Origin: Methanobacteriota archaeon | GTDB taxonomy: Archaea > Halobacteriota > Methanomicrobia > Methanomicrobiales > Methanospirillaceae | Assembly (NCBI GenBank): GCA_029547605.1 | Contig: JAKPPB010000007.1 | Location: 1-36,156, forward strand | Direction of reading: 5' to 3' | Length of the DNA: 36,156 nucleotides | Shown: piece by piece, positions 32,530 through 36,156 of the stretch | Layout: each line of letters begins with the position of its first letter | Position numbering within the stretch: the first letter of the stretch is position 1 | Position numbers and translations under genes: made by a program | Notes under the pieces: generated by a model | Seen by the model: only the letters and a program-made list of their open reading frames with translations | Database searches by the model: none | Told to the model about the DNA's origin: nothing

Positions 32530-32559
32530 TGAGTGAACCTCTTTTCGGCAGTTCACTCA
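32530..32559. promoter_or_regulatory. 9-bp perfect hairpin upstream of metK
   Basis: TGAGTGAAC (32530-32538) and GTTCACTCA (32551-32559) with a 12-base loop. It lies about 120 bp before the metK start and upstream of its probable TATA box (TTTATTAAT near 32641). It could be an operator or a hairpin in a longer leader. Confidence 0.4.
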
Positions 32560-32679
32560 AACGAACATTTCGATCTTCCCAAGGGGACAGGTGGGGAGGT
32601 GCCGAGACTCAAAAGGAATGATTATGTTACTTCCCGTCGTTTTATTAATGATTACGCGTCCGGTGATCGAGGGATTTCA

Positions 32680-33882
32680 TTGAAAAGGAATATAAAGATC
32701 GAAGCACTGCACCAGATCCCGCTGGAACGCCAGGAGATCGAACTCGTTGAGCGTAAATGCATAGGCCACCCTGACAGCCTTGCCGACGGGATAGCTGAAT
32801 CCATCAGCAGGGCTCTCTCAAAAGCATACCTTGAAGAATGTGGGGCAATCCTGCATCATAACACCGACCAGGGTGAGATCGTTGCCGGAGAGTCCCAGCC
32901 AAAATACGGGGGTGGCAAGGTCATCCGGCCCATCTACATGCTGATCGACGGCAGGGCGACCAAGCAGTTTGACGGGATAAACATCCCCACCGACGCAATC
33001 GCCGTTGAGGCCGCCCGGGCATACCTTCGCGATACCCTGACCAACCTCAACATGGAGCGGGATATCATCGTCGACTGTCGGCTGGGAACGGGCTCAACGG
33101 ACCTCCGGGACGTCTTCAAACCCTGCCAGAATACCCCTCCACGCGCCAATGACACCTCGTTTGGCGTGGGGCATGCTCCGTTCTCCGAGACAGAGACGAT
33201 TGTCAAGGCAGTCTCCGATTACATCGACCACACTTTCAGGCCCAAGCACCCTGTGGTGGGGCAGGACATCAAGATCATGGGGCTACGGGACGGTGACACT
33301 ATCACCCTCACCCTCGGTTGCGCCATGGTGGACCGCTACTGTTCCGGCCTCCCCGAGTACCTTGAGTATAAGGAACTCTTGAGGGAGCATGTCCTGAAAG
33401 TGGCACGCCAGCATACCAGAAGGAAGATCGTTGCCGCCATCAATACCGCTGATGATATAGACATGGGGAGCGTCTTCCTGACAGTGACCGGGACATCTGC
33501 GGAGATGGGCGATGACGGTTCAGTGGGACGGGGGAACCGCTGCAATGGCCTCATCACTCCGAACCGCCCGATGAGCATGGAGGCAACCAGCGGGAAGAAC
33601 CCTATCAACCACATTGGGAAGATTTACAACGTCATCTCTACGCAGCTCGCGCAGGAATGCGTGGCAAAAGTCGAAGGTATCGAGGAGATCTACATCCGGC
33701 TCCTCTCCCAGATCGGAAAACCGATCGATCAGCCCCTCGTTGCAAGCGTGCAGGTTCTCCCTGCAAAAGATGTCGAAGTAAGTGCACTCAGCCCTGACAT
33801 CGAAGCAATAATTGATAACGGGCTGGCCGGGATCACCTGCATCACCAAGAAGATCATCCGTGGCGAGATCAAGACGTTCTGA
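32680..33882 (+). CDS. metK: Archaeal-type S-adenosylmethionine synthetase
   Basis: Makes S-adenosylmethionine from methionine and ATP. It belongs to the archaeal family (about 400 residues), divergent from bacterial MetK: KIEALHQIPLERQEIELVER, IGHPDSLADGIAESISRAL, HHNTDQGEIVAGESQPKYGG, GHAPFSETETIVK, VGRGNRCNGLITPNRPMSME and ATSGKNPINHIGKIYN. Conservation begins at LKRNIKIEA, so the start is taken as TTG 32680, with GAGGG 7 bp before; this gives 400 residues, the family norm. Earlier in-frame ATGs would add about 50 unrelated residues. Confidence 0.94.
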   Translation: MKRNIKIEALHQIPLERQEIELVERKCIGHPDSLADGIAESISRALSKAYLEECGAILHHNTDQGEIVAGESQPKYGGGKVIRPIYMLIDGRATKQFDGINIPTDAIAVEAARAYLRDTLTNLNMERDIIVDCRLGTGSTDLRDVFKPCQNTPPRANDTSFGVGHAPFSETETIVKAVSDYIDHTFRPKHPVVGQDIKIMGLRDGDTITLTLGCAMVDRYCSGLPEYLEYKELLREHVLKVARQHTRRKIVAAINTADDIDMGSVFLTVTGTSAEMGDDGSVGRGNRCNGLITPNRPMSMEATSGKNPINHIGKIYNVISTQLAQECVAKVEGIEEIYIRLLSQIGKPIDQPLVASVQVLPAKDVEVSALSPDIEAIIDNGLAGITCITKKIIRGEIKTF

Positions 33883-34777
33883 TACGGAAAAGAGTCCAGA
33901 CGCGACTCCCGGGGCCCAGGTTGTACGCCTGGCCATCCCCAACAAGGGACGGATAGCGGGGCCGGTCAACGACTTGATGGAGAAGAGCGGGCTGCACCTC
34001 CTTGATATCGGTGAACGTCGCCTCGTCTCCCGCACCCCCGACCCCCACGTGGAGATCCTCTTCGCAAGGCCAGTGGATATCCCGGAATACGTGGCCAACG
34101 GTGCGGCAGACCTTGGGATCACCGGTCATGATATGGTTCTCGAGCGTGAGTCCGACGTATCCGAGCTCCTTGACCTGAAGATCGGATCCGCATCTCTGGT
34201 CCTTGCCGTCAGAGAAGATGCCGGATTCTCGTCACCAGAAGACCTTGAGGGGGCAAGGGTTGCCACCGAGTTCCCTGTTATATCAAGGCGGTATTTCCAG
34301 GAGAGGGGGATCCACGTCACTCTTGTGCCGGTCGGCGGGGCCTGCGAGGCTACACCGTACCTCGGCATTGCCGAAGCGATCATCGATCTCACCAGTTCGG
34401 GGAACACGCTCCGTTCAAACCGCCTCAGGGTCCTTGACACGGTCCTTCAGACGACCACCATGCTGATTGCGAATCGTGGATCCCTTGCTTCGAAAGGGAC
34501 AAAGATTGAGGAGATCGTCCTTGCCCTCGAGAGCGTGATAAGGGCAAGGGGGCAGTGCTACCTGATGATGAACGCGAGGCGTACCTGTGTCGATAAGGTC
34601 ACCTCTGTTCTCCCCGGCCTCTCGGGGCCCACCGTGATGGAGGTCGCTTCAAGGCAGGACATGGTCGCCATTCACGCAGTCGTTGATGAAGAGAGGGTTT
34701 ACCAGTTGATACACCTCCTCAAGCGGTCTGGGGCGCGGGATATCCTGGTCATGCCCATTGCGCGGATGATTCCCTGA
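33860..34777 (+). CDS. hisG: ATP phosphoribosyltransferase, long form
   Basis: HisG commits ATP and PRPP to histidine synthesis. Motifs: VVRLAIPNKGRIAGPVNDLM, ARPVDIPEYVANGAADLGIT, PVGGACEATPYLGIAEAIID (PRPP loop region) and LTSSGNTLRSN, then a C-terminal ACT-like regulatory domain (about the last 75 residues) giving feedback inhibition and marking the long form. The start is uncertain: family members begin at about VVRLAIPNKG (33920), but no ATG, GTG or TTG is in frame there. The nearest is GTG 33860, inside the end of metK (23-bp overlap), which adds 20 residues. It is followed by hisA after one base. Confidence 0.9.
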   Translation: MARSRRSDTEKSPDATPGAQVVRLAIPNKGRIAGPVNDLMEKSGLHLLDIGERRLVSRTPDPHVEILFARPVDIPEYVANGAADLGITGHDMVLERESDVSELLDLKIGSASLVLAVREDAGFSSPEDLEGARVATEFPVISRRYFQERGIHVTLVPVGGACEATPYLGIAEAIIDLTSSGNTLRSNRLRVLDTVLQTTTMLIANRGSLASKGTKIEEIVLALESVIRARGQCYLMMNARRTCVDKVTSVLPGLSGPTVMEVASRQDMVAIHAVVDEERVYQLIHLLKRSGARDILVMPIARMIP

Positions 34778-34778
34778 C

Positions 34779-35489
34779 ATGCGAGTATTTCCCGCTGTGG
34801 ATATCCTTAAAGGCGAGTGTGTCCAGCTGGTCCAGGGAAAGAAGGACTCGGCAACTGTCTTTGGCGACCCGCTTGACTGTGCACGGCGCTGGCTGGACCT
34901 CGGTGCGAGATGCCTGCATGTCGTGAACCTTGACGGGGCGTTTGGAGACTCATCCTCGAATGCGCAGAAGATCAGGCAGATCGTGCAGGAGACTGATATC
35001 GAAGTGCAACTTGGCGGAGGCATCCGATCGTATGAAGACGCATCCGCGTGGCTTGAGACAGGAGTTGAGCGGATAATCCTTGGGACACTTGCGACCAGGG
35101 ACCCCCCTGTCCTGAAACGGTTGAGTGATGAATTCGGGAGCTCCCGGATCATGGCAGGCGTAGATGCGCGGGGGGGCGAGATCACCATTGAGGGATGGCA
35201 GAAGAGCGGGGGAGACTATCTTGTATGGGCAGAACGATTTGAGGATATGGGTGCAGGCGCACTCCTCTTTACCAACGTGGACGTCGAAGGGCTGCAGTCC
35301 GGTATTGATCCGGAACCAGTTGCCCGGTTGCTGCGCCACACCCGGCTCCCTGTCACGGTTGCGGGCGGGATCACCACCATCGACGACATCAGGGTTCTCA
35401 AGCACCTTGGGTCTTCTGGCGTGGTGCTGGGATCTGCCCTCTACAGCGGGAGGCTGCAACTGCGGGACGCCATGGAGGCGGCAGAATGA
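34779..35489 (+). CDS. hisA: HisA, phosphoribosylformimino-AICAR-phosphate isomerase
   Basis: A 236-residue TIM barrel catalysing the Amadori rearrangement of ProFAR in histidine synthesis. It shows [19 protein letters not shown] with the catalytic Asp8, [41 protein letters not shown] with the second acidic residue, and [19 protein letters not shown] with [11 protein letters not shown] for phosphate binding. It starts one base after the hisG stop and overlaps hisB as ATGA. Confidence 0.95.
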   Translation: MRVFPAVDILKGECVQLVQGKKDSATVFGDPLDCARRWLDLGARCLHVVNLDGAFGDSSSNAQKIRQIVQETDIEVQLGGGIRSYEDASAWLETGVERIILGTLATRDPPVLKRLSDEFGSSRIMAGVDARGGEITIEGWQKSGGDYLVWAERFEDMGAGALLFTNVDVEGLQSGIDPEPVARLLRHTRLPVTVAGGITTIDDIRVLKHLGSSGVVLGSALYSGRLQLRDAMEAAE

Positions 35490-36067
35490 GACGCGTACAC
35501 CGAACACGAAAGACAAAAGAGACTTCGATTGACATCATCCTTAATCTTGATACCCCGCAGGAGGGGGAGATCTCCACAGGAATTGCATTTTTTGACCACA
35601 TGCTGATCGCGATGGCTACTCACGGGGGTTTTTTCCTCTCCTGTTCAGCAAGGGGCGATCTTGAAGTGGATGCGCACCATACAATCGAAGACACGGGTAT
35701 AGTCCTGGGTCAGGCTTTCAGGGAAGCGATTGCGGAAGGCAGGGGGATCATGAGGTTTGCCCATGCGATCATCCCCATGGACGAATCCATTGCGACTGCA
35801 GCACTGGACTGCGGAGGCAGGGGATTTCTGGTCTTCAAAGGTTCCTTCTTCCATCCCCGCGTGGGGGGAATCGAAAGGGAGATATTCGAGCACTTCTTCT
35901 ACAGCATCTGTGTCCATGCGGGGATTACCGCGCACCTGGCCATTGACGGAAAGAACGACCACCACAAGTGTGAGGCATTATTCAAGGCATTTGGCATCGC
36001 AGTTGGTGCTGCGACCCGTCTTCGGGCCGAAAATCAGAAAATTCCAAGCACCAAGGGGGTGCTCTGA
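35486..36067 (+). CDS. hisB: HisB, imidazoleglycerol-phosphate dehydratase
   Basis: A 193-residue metal-dependent dehydratase. The typical His-rich motifs are present: [37 protein letters not shown], a central [18 protein letters not shown] and the C-terminal [19 protein letters not shown]. The paired HHT/DHHK motifs bind two manganese ions. The length is that of the monofunctional enzyme, without a phosphatase domain. It is the last histidine gene in the window. Confidence 0.95.
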   Translation: MRRVHRTRKTKETSIDIILNLDTPQEGEISTGIAFFDHMLIAMATHGGFFLSCSARGDLEVDAHHTIEDTGIVLGQAFREAIAEGRGIMRFAHAIIPMDESIATAALDCGGRGFLVFKGSFFHPRVGGIEREIFEHFFYSICVHAGITAHLAIDGKNDHHKCEALFKAFGIAVGAATRLRAENQKIPSTKGVL

Positions 36068-36133
36068 TCGTCAGAAGGAAGGAATGGGCAAGGAATAATG
36101 GGAAATCCCACCCACTCTATCGCGTTCTCTGAC

Positions 36134-36142
36134 CTTTTTTTT
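36134..36142 (+). terminator. Oligo-T tract after hisB
   Basis: A run of T residues about 70 bp after the hisB stop is consistent with an archaeal terminator for the histidine gene set. Confidence 0.4.
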
Positions 36143-36156
36143 ATCTTCTAAAAAAA

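Noticed and set aside
32533-32679. Extended metK start
   Set aside because: The added residues are not part of the SAM synthetase family and include the hairpin and TATA-like DNA.

Overview
The window looks like chromosomal DNA of a hydrogenotrophic methanogen, most probably order Methanomicrobiales. The grounds are archaeal-only genes (the GatD/GatE amidotransferase pair, archaeal-type S-adenosylmethionine synthetase, ribosomal protein L10e, DUF2070 and DUF555 proteins), hypD, many stand-alone REC/PAS signalling proteins, archaeal TATA boxes, and a fumarase / 2-oxoglutarate:ferredoxin oxidoreductase / succinyl-CoA ligase operon of the kind that makes 2-oxoglutarate reductively. This placement is inferred from gene content only.

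Layout. 1-431: 3' part of a gene built from ~210-bp tandem repeats, with an HTH-like segment and three copies of a DNA palindrome. 474-2344 (minus): small membrane protein, a hidden 51-residue zinc-ribbon protein, and hypD. 2391-4428 (plus): MscS channel, sugar-isomerase-like TIM barrel, tRNA-Thr(GGT). 4522-11566: sensing and envelope genes (three REC proteins, one of them a histidine kinase, AIM24-like protein, TspO, chagasin-like inhibitor, multi-pass membrane protein). 12090-21604 (minus): a long co-directional block. It holds a compact run of five genes (helical protein, nitroreductase, DUF555, PfkB kinase, DUF2070), then an RGG-repeat protein, gatE, gatD, argH and an XRE-type regulator. 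21792-24606 (plus): an ABC importer divergent from that regulator. 24660-25196: ribosomal protein L10e. 25395-31426: eight tightly overlapping genes fumA-fumB-korD-korA-korB-korC-sucC-sucD. 31513-36067: zinc-ribbon protein, metK, then hisG-hisA-hisB.

How the genes work together. The central operon converts malate to fumarate (class I two-subunit fumarase). Fumarate reduction to succinate must be encoded elsewhere. Succinate then goes to succinyl-CoA (SucCD) and 2-oxoglutarate (KorABCD with reduced ferredoxin), feeding glutamate, arginine (argH) and glutamine. GatDE supplies Gln-tRNA(Gln). HisG/A/B are three histidine enzymes.

The observations I rate highest are: (1) an ABC substrate-binding lipoprotein whose two halves are in reversed order relative to SsuA/NrtA-type proteins, an apparent circular permutation; (2) a palindrome kept at DNA level but read in two different frames inside the repeat gene at the left edge; (3) DUF2070 with enzyme-like His/Asp motifs at the end of a run of uncharacterised genes; (4) an archaeal RGG-repeat protein; (5) a small zinc-ribbon gene too short for most ORF callers.
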